Counted from the stretch's first letter, positions 24,965 to 38,437 are shown. The stretch: 64,000 nt of DNA from Paenibacillus sp. FSL H7-0357 (GCF_000758525.1 NZ_CP009241.1:1736001-1800000); one strand, 5' to 3'. Program-made: numbers and translations. The notes: a model not told the origin generated them from the letters alone.

Positions 24965-27634
24965 ATGAGCAGTCGTTTAACGGAAGTGCTGCAAGGTAAG
25001 CAGCACAATTATATTCTTCCTTTTCTCTGGCAGCACGGGGAGGAAGAAACTGTAATTCGGGAAGAGATCACCCGTGTCCATGAATCCGGAATCGGGGCGT
25101 TGTGCGTTGAGGCACGGCCTCATCCTGATTTTCTTGGACCAAAGTGGTGGCTGGATATGGATATTATTATGGATGAGGCGCGAAAGCGGGGCATGAAGGT
25201 ATGGCTGCTGGATGACGATCATTTTCCTACGGGACATGCGGCAGGCAAGGTGAAGGAGGCTCCGGAGGAGCTTCAGCGTAAATTTTTGGATGAACGCTAT
25301 ATCGATACCATGGGTCCTGCTAAGGGGACTTCACTGCTGCTCGACACCTTGCTGATGACCGGACTCCGGCCGACGTTCTCCTTGCGCCACAACGCCAGCG
25401 GCTTAAATAAGCTGATCTCAGTGGTTGCTGTCCGCCGTGACCCAGCCAATGGAGCATTACTCAATGAATGTGTCGATATCACTGAGTTTGTACATGAAGG
25501 TACCCTTTATTGGGACATCCCTGAAGGATATTGGCGGGTATTTATTATCTCAGAAAATAAGGATGGCGGCAGCAAGGAGCAGGAAGATTATCTGAATCCG
25601 CTTGTCCGGGATTCAGTCCGCATTCTGCTTGATACGGTCTATGAACCTGTTTATGAACGCTATAAAGCAGATTTCGGCAAGACATTTGCCGGATTCTTTT
25701 CAGACGAACCCGGATTTTATAATGATAAGACGACCTTCGATTTCAATTCGAGGCCTGGAAAACAAGGAGTGCCGCTTCCCTGGAGCAGTGAAATGCCAGC
25801 CTTACTTGAGCAGGCGTTGGGTGAGGGCTATCCTACACAGTTGCATCTTCTATGGCATGATATGGGGGAACAATCGCAGATAGTCCGGTACACATATATG
25901 AATATCGTCAGTAAGCTTTATGCAGAGAATTTCTGCAATCAAATCGGAGAGTGGTGCAGAGCACGCGGAGTAGAATACATCGGACATGTTCTTGAAGATA
26001 ACAATGTGCATGCAAGGCTTGGTCCCGGCACCGGACACTTCTTCCGCTCACTCTGGGGACAAGATATGTCCGGCCTTGACGTGGTGCTGTGGCAAATTGT
26101 TCCCGGCTTTGATCAATTATCTTTCCGCCAGCCAACGGGAGGAGAGACGGATAGTGAATTCTACCACTATGGACTCGCTAAGCTTGGTGTGTCACTCGGG
26201 CATATTGATCCGAAGAAACAAGGCCGGACGATGTGTGAAGTGTATGGGGCGTATGGCTGGGCGGAAGGGTTAAAGCTGATGAAGTGGCTCACAGACCATA
26301 TGCTCGTTCGCGGCGTCAACCATTTTGTCCCGCATGCGTTTACCCAAAAAGCTTTTCCGGAGCCGGATTGTCCGCCGCATATGTATGCAGGCGGAAAAAA
26401 TCCGCAGTACCGTTACTATGGCTATCTGAACCAGTACACTAACCGGATCAGTCACCTCATCTCAGGTGGTACACATGTGGCATCTGCAGCCGTCGTTTAT
26501 CACGCTGAAGCTGAATGGTCAGGGAGCGCAATGTACTTTCATAAGCCGGTTAAGGTATTGATGCAGCATCAAATCGATTGTGAAGTTGTTCCTGTTGATA
26601 CTCTTCTGGAGGCGGCATATGTCCAAGATAACAAGCTGCATGTTAATCGTGAGGATTATAGCTGCCTGATTGTACCTTATGCGGAAGCACTCCCGGCGGC
26701 GATGATACAACGTTTGGTCCAATTCGCTGAGCAGGGCTTATCTATTCGTTTTGTTGACGGACTGCCGGAACGCTCAAGTGAAGGTATCGATGTATCCGGT
26801 GAACTGTCACTGCTTTCAGTTCATCCGAATGTGAAGACTTGCGAATTAAGAGAACTTGCGCAAAATCTTACCGCAGACGGATATTATGATGTCAAAGCCC
26901 AGCAATACGAGCCCTATCTCCGGAATTATCACTATACTCATGATGATTTAGATGTTTTTATGTTTTTTAACGAGAGCCCGAATCAGATGATATCTACGAA
27001 GATTGTTCTACCGGTTCAAGGAGATGTTTATGCCTATAATGCTTTTCTTAATAAGATAAAAAGGCTGGAGGCAATTGGGCAGTCTGGGGCCGGAACGGTC
27101 GAGCTTGTTCTACATCCTTATGAATCCATTATCCTGCTGCATGGGCCTTCCCTTAAAGATTATCCTGCCTGTCCGCCCCAGATGGCAGCGGCTTTGAGCT
27201 TGGAATTAAAAGGAGAATGGACGGTTTCCATTGCTGATGCCGATCATTATCCGCAGTTCAGGGAGTGGGGAAAAACAACCACTTTGAAGAATATGAGCGG
27301 ACCGGATAATTTACCAGGATTTTCTGGAACCTTCCGTTATGAAACAGAATTTGAGTGGAACGAATCCTCAAACGGAGTATTGCTGGAATTGGGCGAGGTA
27401 TATGAGACGGCAGAAGTATGGTTAAACAACGGACATACGGGGGTGCGCATCTGTCCGCCTTACTGTTTGGAGATCAACGGTCTGCTAAAGAAGGGTAAAA
27501 ACAAGCTGGTCATTGAAGTTACGAATACATTGGTGAAAGATCAGCGCGACTTCTTGTCGTCTTTTGCGCAGCAGGAACCCAGCGGGCTCATTGGACCCGT
27601 TCAGGTGTTAAGTACCATGATTTCCGAAGAGTGA
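24965..27634 (+). CDS. GH106-like glycoside hydrolase
   Basis: This 889-residue cytoplasmic protein has an N-terminal TIM-barrel-like region with ILPFLWQHGEEETVIREEI, EARPHPDFLGPKWW and WLLDDDHFPTG. A central region has GFFSDEPGFYND and YIGHVLEDNN, and a C-terminal galactose-binding-like domain has RYETEFEW and AEVWLNNGHTGVRICPPY. The layout resembles GH106 alpha-L-rhamnosidases and related uncharacterised hydrolases of Paenibacillus. The start is ATG 24965 after AGGAGG; the frame is open further up but includes the promoter-like module. Family assignment is from memory of motifs; the substrate is unknown, probably a rhamnose-containing pectic side chain. Confidence 0.7.
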   Translation: MSSRLTEVLQGKQHNYILPFLWQHGEEETVIREEITRVHESGIGALCVEARPHPDFLGPKWWLDMDIIMDEARKRGMKVWLLDDDHFPTGHAAGKVKEAPEELQRKFLDERYIDTMGPAKGTSLLLDTLLMTGLRPTFSLRHNASGLNKLISVVAVRRDPANGALLNECVDITEFVHEGTLYWDIPEGYWRVFIISENKDGGSKEQEDYLNPLVRDSVRILLDTVYEPVYERYKADFGKTFAGFFSDEPGFYNDKTTFDFNSRPGKQGVPLPWSSEMPALLEQALGEGYPTQLHLLWHDMGEQSQIVRYTYMNIVSKLYAENFCNQIGEWCRARGVEYIGHVLEDNNVHARLGPGTGHFFRSLWGQDMSGLDVVLWQIVPGFDQLSFRQPTGGETDSEFYHYGLAKLGVSLGHIDPKKQGRTMCEVYGAYGWAEGLKLMKWLTDHMLVRGVNHFVPHAFTQKAFPEPDCPPHMYAGGKNPQYRYYGYLNQYTNRISHLISGGTHVASAAVVYHAEAEWSGSAMYFHKPVKVLMQHQIDCEVVPVDTLLEAAYVQDNKLHVNREDYSCLIVPYAEALPAAMIQRLVQFAEQGLSIRFVDGLPERSSEGIDVSGELSLLSVHPNVKTCELRELAQNLTADGYYDVKAQQYEPYLRNYHYTHDDLDVFMFFNESPNQMISTKIVLPVQGDVYAYNAFLNKIKRLEAIGQSGAGTVELVLHPYESIILLHGPSLKDYPACPPQMAAALSLELKGEWTVSIADADHYPQFREWGKTTTLKNMSGPDNLPGFSGTFRYETEFEWNESSNGVLLELGEVYETAEVWLNNGHTGVRICPPYCLEINGLLKKGKNKLVIEVTNTLVKDQRDFLSSFAQQEPSGLIGPVQVLSTMISEE

Positions 27635-27691
27635 AGGCAATCGAACTTATTCGAGAAAATACAAGTTTGGATGAGAGGAGATAGTTTTAAT

Positions 27692-30157
27692 ATGATTCGT
27701 ACTTCCTTTAACGAAAATTGGACGATAGGCCCGAAAACCGGTTTTTTTTCGGAAAAAGCGGCGGCAAAGATTCTGCCCAGGAGCGTTACTTTGCCTCATG
27801 ATGCGATGATCGAAAGGAAACGCATCAAACCTGTAGAAGGGGACAACAGAGGTCAAAACAGCAATATTGCTTTTTATCCGGAAGGGGAATATGAGTATAA
27901 AAAGACGTTTTTTGTGCCCGCAGAGTATAAAGATAAAAGAGTAACCATTGAGTTTGAAGGAGTATATATGAATGCCATGGTGTATTTGAATGGATCTTTT
28001 GCCGGACAACACCCTAATGGCTACACGAATTTCTATATCAAAGCAGACCGCTTCCTCAAATATGGGGAAGAGAATGAAATTAAAGTGATTTCGATGAATT
28101 ACAAAGATTCCCGTTGGTACTCTGGTGCTGGTATTTATCGCAATACCAAACTTGTCATAGGCAATTTGGTGCATATCACTCTTGACGGCGTCAAAATTTC
28201 CACCCCTGATATCCTTGCCGAGCGCGCAGTCGTCAATGTCGCAACCGTCATTGAGAACGAAGGACTTCACACCAATGTGGTCAATGTTCTTACAGAAATT
28301 GTCGACGCCGACGGTAGAGTCGTGGGCAGTGATTCCGCAACATTGACCACGTTTGCAGGGGAGGAGGCTACATTGCGTCAGCGTATATACGTTCGGCAGC
28401 CCAAGCTTTGGAGCGTAAATCAGCCCTATTTATATACATGTCGAACTCGCTTGATGACAGAGAATGAACAACTGGACGAAGACACGAATTCCTTCGGGAT
28501 CCGTTCGCTTGCGCTGGATCCGGATAAAGGACTCTGCATCAACGGCGAAATAGTGAAGCTGCGAGGTGCTTGTATTCATCACGACAATGGCGTGCTCGGA
28601 GCAGCCACGATCGATCGCGCTGAAGTGCGCCGTGTCGAGATACTGAAGCAGGCGGGTTTTAATGCATTGCGCGGCGCGCACCATCCGATGAGCAAGGCAA
28701 TTCTGGACGCGTGCGACCGCCTAGGTATGCTCGTAATGGACGAAAGCTTTGATATGTGGACCTCCACGAAAGCCGATCACGATTACGGACTTCATTTTCC
28801 AGTCTGGTGGGAGAAAGATATCCAAGCGATGGTAGACAAGGATTACAACCATCCTTGTGTCATTATGTATAGTATCGGAAATGAGATTCCGGAAGCGGGG
28901 AGGCCTCTTGATTCGGTTTGGGGACGCAAGTTGGCGGAGAAGATACGGTCGGTTGACAGCACTCGTTTTGTGACGAATTCGATCAACTTTATTATAGCCG
29001 TCATAGCTGAACAAATGAAGATCACGATCGCGAACGCTACAGCTAAAGGGGAAGGCATTAATACAATAATGAACAACATGGGCCAGTCCATGGCAGCGAT
29101 TACAGCATCTGAACTCGCCACGCACCGGACGGCAGAATCGTTTGGTTACGTGGACATCGCCGGTTACAACTATGCGGAAGAACGTTATCTGATGGATAGG
29201 GAGCTGTTTCCGAACCGGGTGATTGTTGGAAGCGAGACTTTTCCAACAATGATTGACAAAAATTGGAATCTGGTAAAGGAGAACAGCCACGTTCTCGGAG
29301 ATTTTACTTGGACAGGCTGGGACTATCTCGGTGAAGTAGGAGTCGGAAGAGTCAAGTATGATCCTAACGAAAAGAGCTTTATGGGGGCATATCCCTGGCT
29401 TACGGCCTGGTGCGGCGATATTGATATTATCGGCAACCGGCGCCCGGTATCTTACTACCGCGAAATTGTGTTTGGCCTTCGCAAGGACCCTTACATCGCA
29501 GTTCAGCGTCCCGAGTATTACGGCAAACAGCCCATTCCCACCACCTGGAGCTGGAGCGATTCCGTATCTAGTTGGTCCTGGAATGGGTACGAAGGAAAAT
29601 TGGTCCGAGTGGAAGTGTATGCCGATGCGGATGAAGTAGAACTATTGGTGAATGGTAAATCGGCAGGTAAGGCGGCTGCAGGCAAGGAGCAACGATATAC
29701 AGCAGAATTCGATGTAGTCTACGAGCCAGGGGAAATCGTAGCCATAGCCTCTACGGATGGTCAAGCGATTGGACGAATGAAGCTTCATTCGGCAACCAGC
29801 GAAGTCCAACTGAAAGTAGAAGCGGACCGGACGGATATTACCGCGTCCGACAGAGATCTGTCATTTGTGATGATCAGTTTGGTGGACGGACAAGGGAATC
29901 TATACAACACCGCCGACCGTAAAGTTTCTGTCCAAGTGGAGGGCTCAGGAGTACTGCAAGGACTTGGCAGTGCTGACCCGAAGTCTTCGGAAAACTTCTT
30001 TGATACCGAACGTACGACTTTCGACGGGAAAGCTTTAGCGGTTGTAAGGCCCCAGAATGCCGGCACGATCACTGTGACGGTCACCGCTGACGGATGTGGC
30101 CAAAAGGTTATACAGATCAAAGCCACAGACGAACCAGGCGGCTTAATAATAAATTAG
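27692..30157 (+). CDS. GH2 beta-galactosidase/glycosidase
   Basis: This 821-residue GH2 enzyme has an N-terminal sugar-binding sandwich (YEYKKTFFVP, GVYMNAMVYLNG), an immunoglobulin-like domain, and a TIM barrel with acid/base E398 in YSIGNEIPEAG and nucleophile E515 in IVGSETFP. C-terminal sandwiches include VELLVNGKSAGK, typical of the DUF4982/GalB group. It has no signal peptide. The start is ATG 27692 after GAGAGGAG. The aglycone specificity (galactoside or glucuronide) cannot be read. It follows the GH106-like gene by 57 bases and probably shares its transcript. Confidence 0.9.
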   Translation: MIRTSFNENWTIGPKTGFFSEKAAAKILPRSVTLPHDAMIERKRIKPVEGDNRGQNSNIAFYPEGEYEYKKTFFVPAEYKDKRVTIEFEGVYMNAMVYLNGSFAGQHPNGYTNFYIKADRFLKYGEENEIKVISMNYKDSRWYSGAGIYRNTKLVIGNLVHITLDGVKISTPDILAERAVVNVATVIENEGLHTNVVNVLTEIVDADGRVVGSDSATLTTFAGEEATLRQRIYVRQPKLWSVNQPYLYTCRTRLMTENEQLDEDTNSFGIRSLALDPDKGLCINGEIVKLRGACIHHDNGVLGAATIDRAEVRRVEILKQAGFNALRGAHHPMSKAILDACDRLGMLVMDESFDMWTSTKADHDYGLHFPVWWEKDIQAMVDKDYNHPCVIMYSIGNEIPEAGRPLDSVWGRKLAEKIRSVDSTRFVTNSINFIIAVIAEQMKITIANATAKGEGINTIMNNMGQSMAAITASELATHRTAESFGYVDIAGYNYAEERYLMDRELFPNRVIVGSETFPTMIDKNWNLVKENSHVLGDFTWTGWDYLGEVGVGRVKYDPNEKSFMGAYPWLTAWCGDIDIIGNRRPVSYYREIVFGLRKDPYIAVQRPEYYGKQPIPTTWSWSDSVSSWSWNGYEGKLVRVEVYADADEVELLVNGKSAGKAAAGKEQRYTAEFDVVYEPGEIVAIASTDGQAIGRMKLHSATSEVQLKVEADRTDITASDRDLSFVMISLVDGQGNLYNTADRKVSVQVEGSGVLQGLGSADPKSSENFFDTERTTFDGKALAVVRPQNAGTITVTVTADGCGQKVIQIKATDEPGGLIIN

Positions 30158-30216
30158 AAAAGAAATTTGTAAACATATACGTATGCAATCCAGTTAACAT
30201 GGAGTAGAAATATTAG

Positions 30217-30713
30217 CTTACCGGTGAAAGCGGCAGAATTATCGCCCACAGAGAAGAAGAGGCGGACCCACGGAAAATACTATCTCTTTCCTTCGATGAC
30301 AGCGCGATACTAGTAAGCGACAATTTGACGGACTGGTCCTTTCATCCCCTGGAGCATTTGCTGGTGTAAGAACAGGTTCATAGCTATGCAAGCATGATTC
30401 CCGGGATTACAGAAGAACAAATGAATGCGTAATAAAAGGCAGCGTGAAGGCCAGATATATCCGCTGTATGGTGCGTTGCTTCCTTATAACCAGCTGCTTG
30501 TATTTCCGGTCTCCACGTTTTCGGAACCGGAACAGGCTCACTTCCGGTGTGCTGTGGGGATTTATGCCGGATAAACTGTACCATAGTTAGAAGGTATTCG
30601 GCAGCCAGCAGTTGACGATCAAGGCCTTGATCCAAGGCCAGCCGGTATATGTCAGAGTAGATGCCTTCAATGAAACGGGGATTACCGAAGGAGTTGTGCA
30701 ACAACCAGTTTGA
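30217..30713 (+). pseudogene. Decayed GH43-type gene
   Basis: Two frames with coding character survive in this 550-base gap. The first, GESGRIIAHREEEADPRKIL then SFDDSAILVSDNLTDWSFHP, ends at a stop near 30369. The second, TIKALIQGQPVYVRVDAFNE then TGITEGVVQQPV, ends at the TGA at 30711-30713. The last motif (RVDAFNE-GITEG) is characteristic of the C-terminal end of some GH43 enzymes. The middle contains stops in every frame. It is a remnant of a GH43-like gene lost from the locus. Confidence 0.6.
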
Positions 30714-30739
30714 GCGAACCGGATGACAGGAGGAAGCCT

Positions 30740-33666
<2,927 letters not shown>

Positions 33667-33690
33667 AATTAGGACATATTGCAGGAATTC

Positions 33691-33722
33691 AAAAACACGC
33701 AGCCAAACTGCGTGTTTTTTTT
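33691..33722 (+). terminator. Terminator after GH1
   Basis: AAAAACACGCAG pairs with CTGCGTGTTTTT around CCAAA and continues into a run of eight T. A textbook intrinsic terminator. Confidence 0.95.
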
Positions 33723-33817
33723 GTCAGAATAGATTATTTGTAACTTTTTGAGTCAAATGTTCAATTCGCGGCATCATAAATGAGGAGTGTTGTTCACTTT
33801 AATATAATCCAGTGCTT

Positions 33818-34648
33818 TTAGCCTAACATATGTATCTTTTGTGCAATCAATTTAGTCATGGCATGTTTGTGAGGAACGCCTGATGAATTGCAGGCGAAAA
33901 CAATTTCCGGACTATCCTTAATCAGCCAGTCGTGATAATGTGTGAGCAGTTCTCCAGAGTACCACTTAAAAGAACTTGGTTCTTTTTCAGGCGGCGGAGC
34001 AATAAATGGCTTATGTACAAATACATTAAAGACATGTAAGCCGTTCTCATTGGTAAACTGCTTATAATTATCAAAGATTTCTTTACGGAATTCCGGCTTT
34101 ATGTAGTTTAGAACACCGCTTGAATAGATTATGTCAAAATGTGTATCCAAACGGTGGTCACAAATATCTGCCTTAAATACATTAACATGAACACCGGTTT
34201 TTTCAGAAAGTCTCTTCGTTTTCTCAATACCTGCGTCCGAAACATCAAATGCGCTAACATCATATCCATTACGGGCAAAGAACACGGCGTCTTTTCCCTC
34301 GCCACAGCCAATATCCAGTAATCTCAAATGTTTGGTAGGAGGCATAAGTTGCAGCACTTGATAACAAACTTTATTCGGTTCCGTCCCCCAGTAATATTCC
34401 TGAGTTTTATATGCTTCCTCATAAATAGTAATTGGCCGGTTCTGCGGCACATACCCAAGAAGCTTATCGATGCTTACTTCCAAGGTTCTTGATAACTGAG
34501 GCAGCAGCGAAATATCAGGCATTGTCAGAGCGTTCTCCCATTTGGATACTGCTTGAAAAGAAATCCCAAGTACTTGTGCAAGTTCTTCTTGGGTAAATCC
34601 CTTCTCTTTGCGGTATGTACTTATATTTCTTGCTAGTTTTTCCCTCAT
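33818..34648 (-). CDS. XRE HTH domain fused to SAM methyltransferase
   Basis: This 276-residue protein begins with a Cro/CI-type helix-turn-helix (about residues 5-60: YRKEKGFTQEELAQVLGISF then QAVSKWEN). A class I methyltransferase follows with the SAM motif LLDIGCGEGKDAVFFA (about 109-124) and FDVSDAGIEK, then SSGVLNYIKPEFRKEIF. It should bind DNA and methylate a small molecule or protein; a TehB-like small-molecule methyltransferase is the nearest guess. It is convergent to the GH1 gene and has no partner gene. It is lower in GC than the adjacent glycan genes. Confidence 0.85.
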   Translation of the reverse strand: MREKLARNISTYRKEKGFTQEELAQVLGISFQAVSKWENALTMPDISLLPQLSRTLEVSIDKLLGYVPQNRPITIYEEAYKTQEYYWGTEPNKVCYQVLQLMPPTKHLRLLDIGCGEGKDAVFFARNGYDVSAFDVSDAGIEKTKRLSEKTGVHVNVFKADICDHRLDTHFDIIYSSGVLNYIKPEFRKEIFDNYKQFTNENGLHVFNVFVHKPFIAPPPEKEPSSFKWYSGELLTHYHDWLIKDSPEIVFACNSSGVPHKHAMTKLIAQKIHMLG

Positions 34649-34790
34649 AATTATACCTCACGCTCCTTTACGTAACCCAATTTTATTGGAATTACCTGGG
34701 ATGTACAATAACTTCATATTTGATTTTTAATAATATTCAACCACCAGTTGAATCAAGAAATACATAATCAAGCGTATCGATAGAACGTTT

Positions 34791-34825
34791 AGAAAGCGAC
34801 TTGTCTGCGGATGAGTTGCTTCTGA
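34791..34825. repeat. Dispersed repeat, related to the terminator at 55326
   Basis: AGAAAGCGACTTGTCTGCGG then ATGAGTTGCTTCT nearly matches the hairpin at 55326-55361 (one change in the core, shorter A/T arms). It lies in the 290-base gap between the methyltransferase and the AraC regulator, where I see no gene. It may be a decayed terminator left by rearrangement. Confidence 0.5.
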
Positions 34826-34937
34826 CAGAAACACGCATCATCTGGTTGGTGAAAGTTCAAAATAGTCGCCGTCAATCCCGGAGAAATAGACCATCCGCTG
34901 AAAGCGGCAGCTAGGTTTCACTACAGACGGCCCGGAT

Positions 34938-37265
34938 CTATTTCTGATTGGATTTCCTGTAGACTGCCGGAGTAACGCCATATCTTTTTTTGAAAGCAAT
35001 ATAGAAGGTATTTAATGAAGAAAAGCCATATTTCAGTACGATCGGCTCAATCGGCGCTTCGCTGGATATCAGTTCCTCGCAGATGATGCTTAAACGCTTC
35101 TCGGAAATCGTTTCCGTAATGGAGCGGTTCGTCTCGTTCTTGTACAAATTTCTAATATAATTTACCGACAGGCCAAGCTCATCGGAGAGCATCTTAACGG
35201 ACAAATTAGCATCGGTCAGATGTGCTTCGATGAGCTGTTCAACCTGCCCGACCAGACCGGCATTTCTTGAGACACTGCGGACGGCTGCGATCTCATCCAG
35301 AAATTTGGCGGATACTCCTGCCATCCACTCCACAACGGCTTCAAGCGTTTCGAGCTTAATAATCTGATTCTCTACCGAGGTCAGACTCCAGGAGCTGGGC
35401 AGCACGGGTTGATGGGTGATCTCCTGCATCGAGCGGCGGATTTCCATGAATAAAGTGATTAATGACATTTTGCATTCGAAGTATGGCCGTTCTCTAAGCG
35501 AAGAAATAGCCATATACAGGCTGTCAAGGAAGGCGGAAGCATCCGCTCTATGGATGGCCTGTACCATTTGCCTTTCCAGCTCCAGCGGCATATGATACAG
35601 CTCGGCAGGACTTGCATCTGCATACTCCTCTATTACAAATGCTCCTTGCCCTAAACGGAAACGCTCCTGGGTCGTCTCATAGGCCTCCATATAACCCTCA
35701 TGAAGTTCGTTCAACCCCTCCAAATGTTTGCCGCAGGCTACTGTGGTTCCGATGGATAGAAATTGTGCTACCAGCCGCTGCGCCTGCTGAAGCTTCCCGG
35801 CATACATAACCGCAGATTGCCCCCTGCCAACCGGGAGAATCACTGCAACATGATCTTTGCCCATATCAACGGTAAGAATCCCTTTTATAACGTCTGTCTG
35901 CAGGGATTCCTGGATAATATTAGCCATGGCGAAGCGCAACAGCCGCTGGTCTTTCTCTGAATACCGCACTGTAAAGGAAGCAAACTGGTCTATCCGGAAG
36001 ATAGCTACAGATACTCCCTCCTCAGACAGTTCAATGCCAAGCTCGCTGCAATTGTTGCGGATTTCCGCAATGGATAAGGTAAGCCCTCCCAATAATTCAC
36101 GTATAAACCGCTCCCGGGCCAGAAACTTGTTCTTCCGCCCATGCTCGGTCAGCTCATGGATCCGCTCATTCTGGGAGACAAATACCTGGGATAAATACAC
36201 CAGCTCATTGGCTTCGTTCTGCCCGTCCAGCTGCTCCGCATGATGCTGCTCCATAACATTGTGAACAAGCTCCTGGATTGGCGAATACACCCGTTTCGAC
36301 AATAGAATGATCACCCACAGGGAAGCGGCAAACAGTCCTGCAAACAGTAACAGTGTCAAATTCCGCAGCCATGTGATTTTGCTTAAGATTATCGATTTGG
36401 GAATCGTCTCGATAAATCTCCAGTTTTGGATGCCATTGATGGAGGTATTGGCGTAGACCAGCATTTGCTCCGGGGATTTCTGCGGCTTAACGATCTTCCA
36501 GCCGTTCGTCTCCTTTTCCACGGCCTGGCTGAACTCTTGTATCTGTTCTGCGTCCAGCTTCACGGTGCTGAAGACAAGCTCTTTTTTGTCATTGAGCACA
36601 AAGACACTGGTCTCCAGAACATTGCTGTTTTTCTGCAGCAGCGTCATGATATTGTCAGCATCGACGTTCAGTACGAAAGCGGAAATAGATTTGCCGGTCT
36701 CATAGGGGACGATAGCCGTAATCACTTTCTTCTCCTTGCCGGATTCCAGCGGCAGCAGAAGGGTGCGGGGAATAAGAAAGGCTCCGTCAGTCAGTTTCCG
36801 GGTCCGCAGCCGCTGTAATACCTCCTGGTCATAGAAGCTGTCAAATTCATTCACGCCCAGCCGGGAATCGATAATTTGCTGCGTATAATCATTAATCAGA
36901 TAGACCGAATCGATGGATGGATTTCCCTTCTTGATGTTCATCAGCCGGCTCCAAACCGCATAGGTGTCCAGGTCGCTGTGCTGCTCTGAGAGCGCATAAG
37001 ACTCGATCTGGACATCGGAGCTCGAGGAATAAGCGTAATTGATAGACCATTCCATGAGCTGCGCTGTATTCTTGGCTCCATTGACTAACAGAGACTCGGA
37101 GTGGTCGCCGATTTCTTTGAGCAGGGTCTTTGAGGATAGAGAATAGAGGGCAATGAATGAAACCGCCAGTACGATAATATTGGCGCTGACAAAATAAATG
37201 ATGATTTTGATAAAAGTGGAGCGTTGCTTCAAAAAATTCAACCGGGATAGTTTTAATCTAGGCAT
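34938..37265 (-). CDS. Membrane-anchored AraC-family sensor-regulator
   Basis: This 775-residue one-component regulator has TM1 at about residues 20-45, an extracellular Cache-like domain to about 290, TM2 at about 300-322, and a long cytoplasmic region. Its C-terminal AraC pair is VKMLSDELGLSVNYIRNLYK and PIVLKYGFSSLNTFYIAFKK with YGVTPAVYRK. It joins outside sensing and DNA binding in one chain without phosphotransfer. It is divergent from the permease-SBP-GH130 operon, which it most likely controls. Confidence 0.92.
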   Translation of the reverse strand: MPRLKLSRLNFLKQRSTFIKIIIYFVSANIIVLAVSFIALYSLSSKTLLKEIGDHSESLLVNGAKNTAQLMEWSINYAYSSSSDVQIESYALSEQHSDLDTYAVWSRLMNIKKGNPSIDSVYLINDYTQQIIDSRLGVNEFDSFYDQEVLQRLRTRKLTDGAFLIPRTLLLPLESGKEKKVITAIVPYETGKSISAFVLNVDADNIMTLLQKNSNVLETSVFVLNDKKELVFSTVKLDAEQIQEFSQAVEKETNGWKIVKPQKSPEQMLVYANTSINGIQNWRFIETIPKSIILSKITWLRNLTLLLFAGLFAASLWVIILLSKRVYSPIQELVHNVMEQHHAEQLDGQNEANELVYLSQVFVSQNERIHELTEHGRKNKFLARERFIRELLGGLTLSIAEIRNNCSELGIELSEEGVSVAIFRIDQFASFTVRYSEKDQRLLRFAMANIIQESLQTDVIKGILTVDMGKDHVAVILPVGRGQSAVMYAGKLQQAQRLVAQFLSIGTTVACGKHLEGLNELHEGYMEAYETTQERFRLGQGAFVIEEYADASPAELYHMPLELERQMVQAIHRADASAFLDSLYMAISSLRERPYFECKMSLITLFMEIRRSMQEITHQPVLPSSWSLTSVENQIIKLETLEAVVEWMAGVSAKFLDEIAAVRSVSRNAGLVGQVEQLIEAHLTDANLSVKMLSDELGLSVNYIRNLYKNETNRSITETISEKRLSIICEELISSEAPIEPIVLKYGFSSLNTFYIAFKKRYGVTPAVYRKSNQK

Positions 37266-37498
37266 GTTGTACCCCCGTCTGTATCTCTGTGGATTGATAA
37301 GGCAGATTTATTGTATCATATCGCTGCTTTTGATAAAGACAATCGATGGTTCCTGAAACTGTGATGCTTTTGGGAAGTCCGCTGATTCATGCATACAGTA
37401 GACATCGTTAATTCCCGCAATGGTCTGGAATATCAAAGCCTGGTATGTTTTTCCCAGACAAAGCTTGTAACGAATTATTCACGAGGGGGTACACAGAA

Positions 37499-38437
37499 AT
37501 GCCAAATGTCCGGAAACGCGGGGCAGGCTACAAACTGCAGCAAATTGCACGTAATCCTTTTTTATACGGGATGGCGGTGCCAGGATTGCTCTTCTTTCTT
37601 ATCTTCAGTTATTTTCCGATTTACGGAATCCTTATTGCGTTTAAGAATTATGACTTTTCCAAAGGGATTACCGGAAGTGAGTGGGTAGGCTTCCGCAACT
37701 TCAATTATTTCTTTACATCGGACGACTTCTGGATCATCCTGCGCAATACCCTGCTGCTGAATGTGCTGTTCATTGTTTTTACAACACTTGCAGCGGTTCT
37801 TATTGCTCTGATGTTCAATGAGATCCGCAATAAGTATTTCAAACGGATTTCGCAGTCGCTGATTTTTCTTCCTTACTTCATGTCATGGATTGTGATCGGC
37901 ATGCTGGTTCAATCCTTCCTGGGAGGTGAATCTCCGCCTGTCAATGCGTGGATTCAGAATTTGGGCTTTGAGCCGGTCAATTGGATGTTTGAATCTGCCT
38001 TATGGCCATGGATCCTTACGATTATCCGTGTGTGGCAGGGAGCCGGCTACTTATCAATTATCTTTTTGGCGGCCATTACGGGTATTTCCGAGGATTTATA
38101 TGAAGCAGCACGGATAGACGGCGCCTCCAAAATGCAGATTATGCTGAGGATTACCTTACCTCTGCTTGTTCCGACCATTTCCATTATGACCCTTCTGTCG
38201 GTAGGCAGAATCTTCAACGGCGACTTTGCCATGATCTATGCGATTATCGGTGATAACTCTCTGCTGTACCCGACGACGGATGTGATTGATACCTTCGTAT
38301 TCCGTTCCATGCGGCAGCTTCATGATTTCGGGATGTCCTCCGCGGTGGGTTTATTCCAGTCGGTGATGGGTCTTATCTTCGTGATTATCGCCAATGCGGT
38401 TACGCGCAAAATGTCCAAAGAATCCGCTTTGTTCTAG
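37499..38437 (+). CDS. LplB-type ABC permease
   Basis: This 312-residue, six-TM permease has EAA loop EDLYEAARIDGASKMQIMLR then ITLPLLVPT. The start is ATG 37499 after CGAGGGGGT; the frame is open further upstream without a site. It opens the importer operon divergent from the AraC sensor. The 233-base divergent region has no sharp promoter I can defend. Confidence 0.9.
   Translation: MPNVRKRGAGYKLQQIARNPFLYGMAVPGLLFFLIFSYFPIYGILIAFKNYDFSKGITGSEWVGFRNFNYFFTSDDFWIILRNTLLLNVLFIVFTTLAAVLIALMFNEIRNKYFKRISQSLIFLPYFMSWIVIGMLVQSFLGGESPPVNAWIQNLGFEPVNWMFESALWPWILTIIRVWQGAGYLSIIFLAAITGISEDLYEAARIDGASKMQIMLRITLPLLVPTISIMTLLSVGRIFNGDFAMIYAIIGDNSLLYPTTDVIDTFVFRSMRQLHDFGMSSAVGLFQSVMGLIFVIIANAVTRKMSKESALF

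Noticed and set aside
33818..34648. Restriction-modification methyltransferase
   Set aside because: No NPPY/DPPY or cytosine-methylase motifs and no restriction enzyme nearby; the motif set fits small-molecule methyltransferases.
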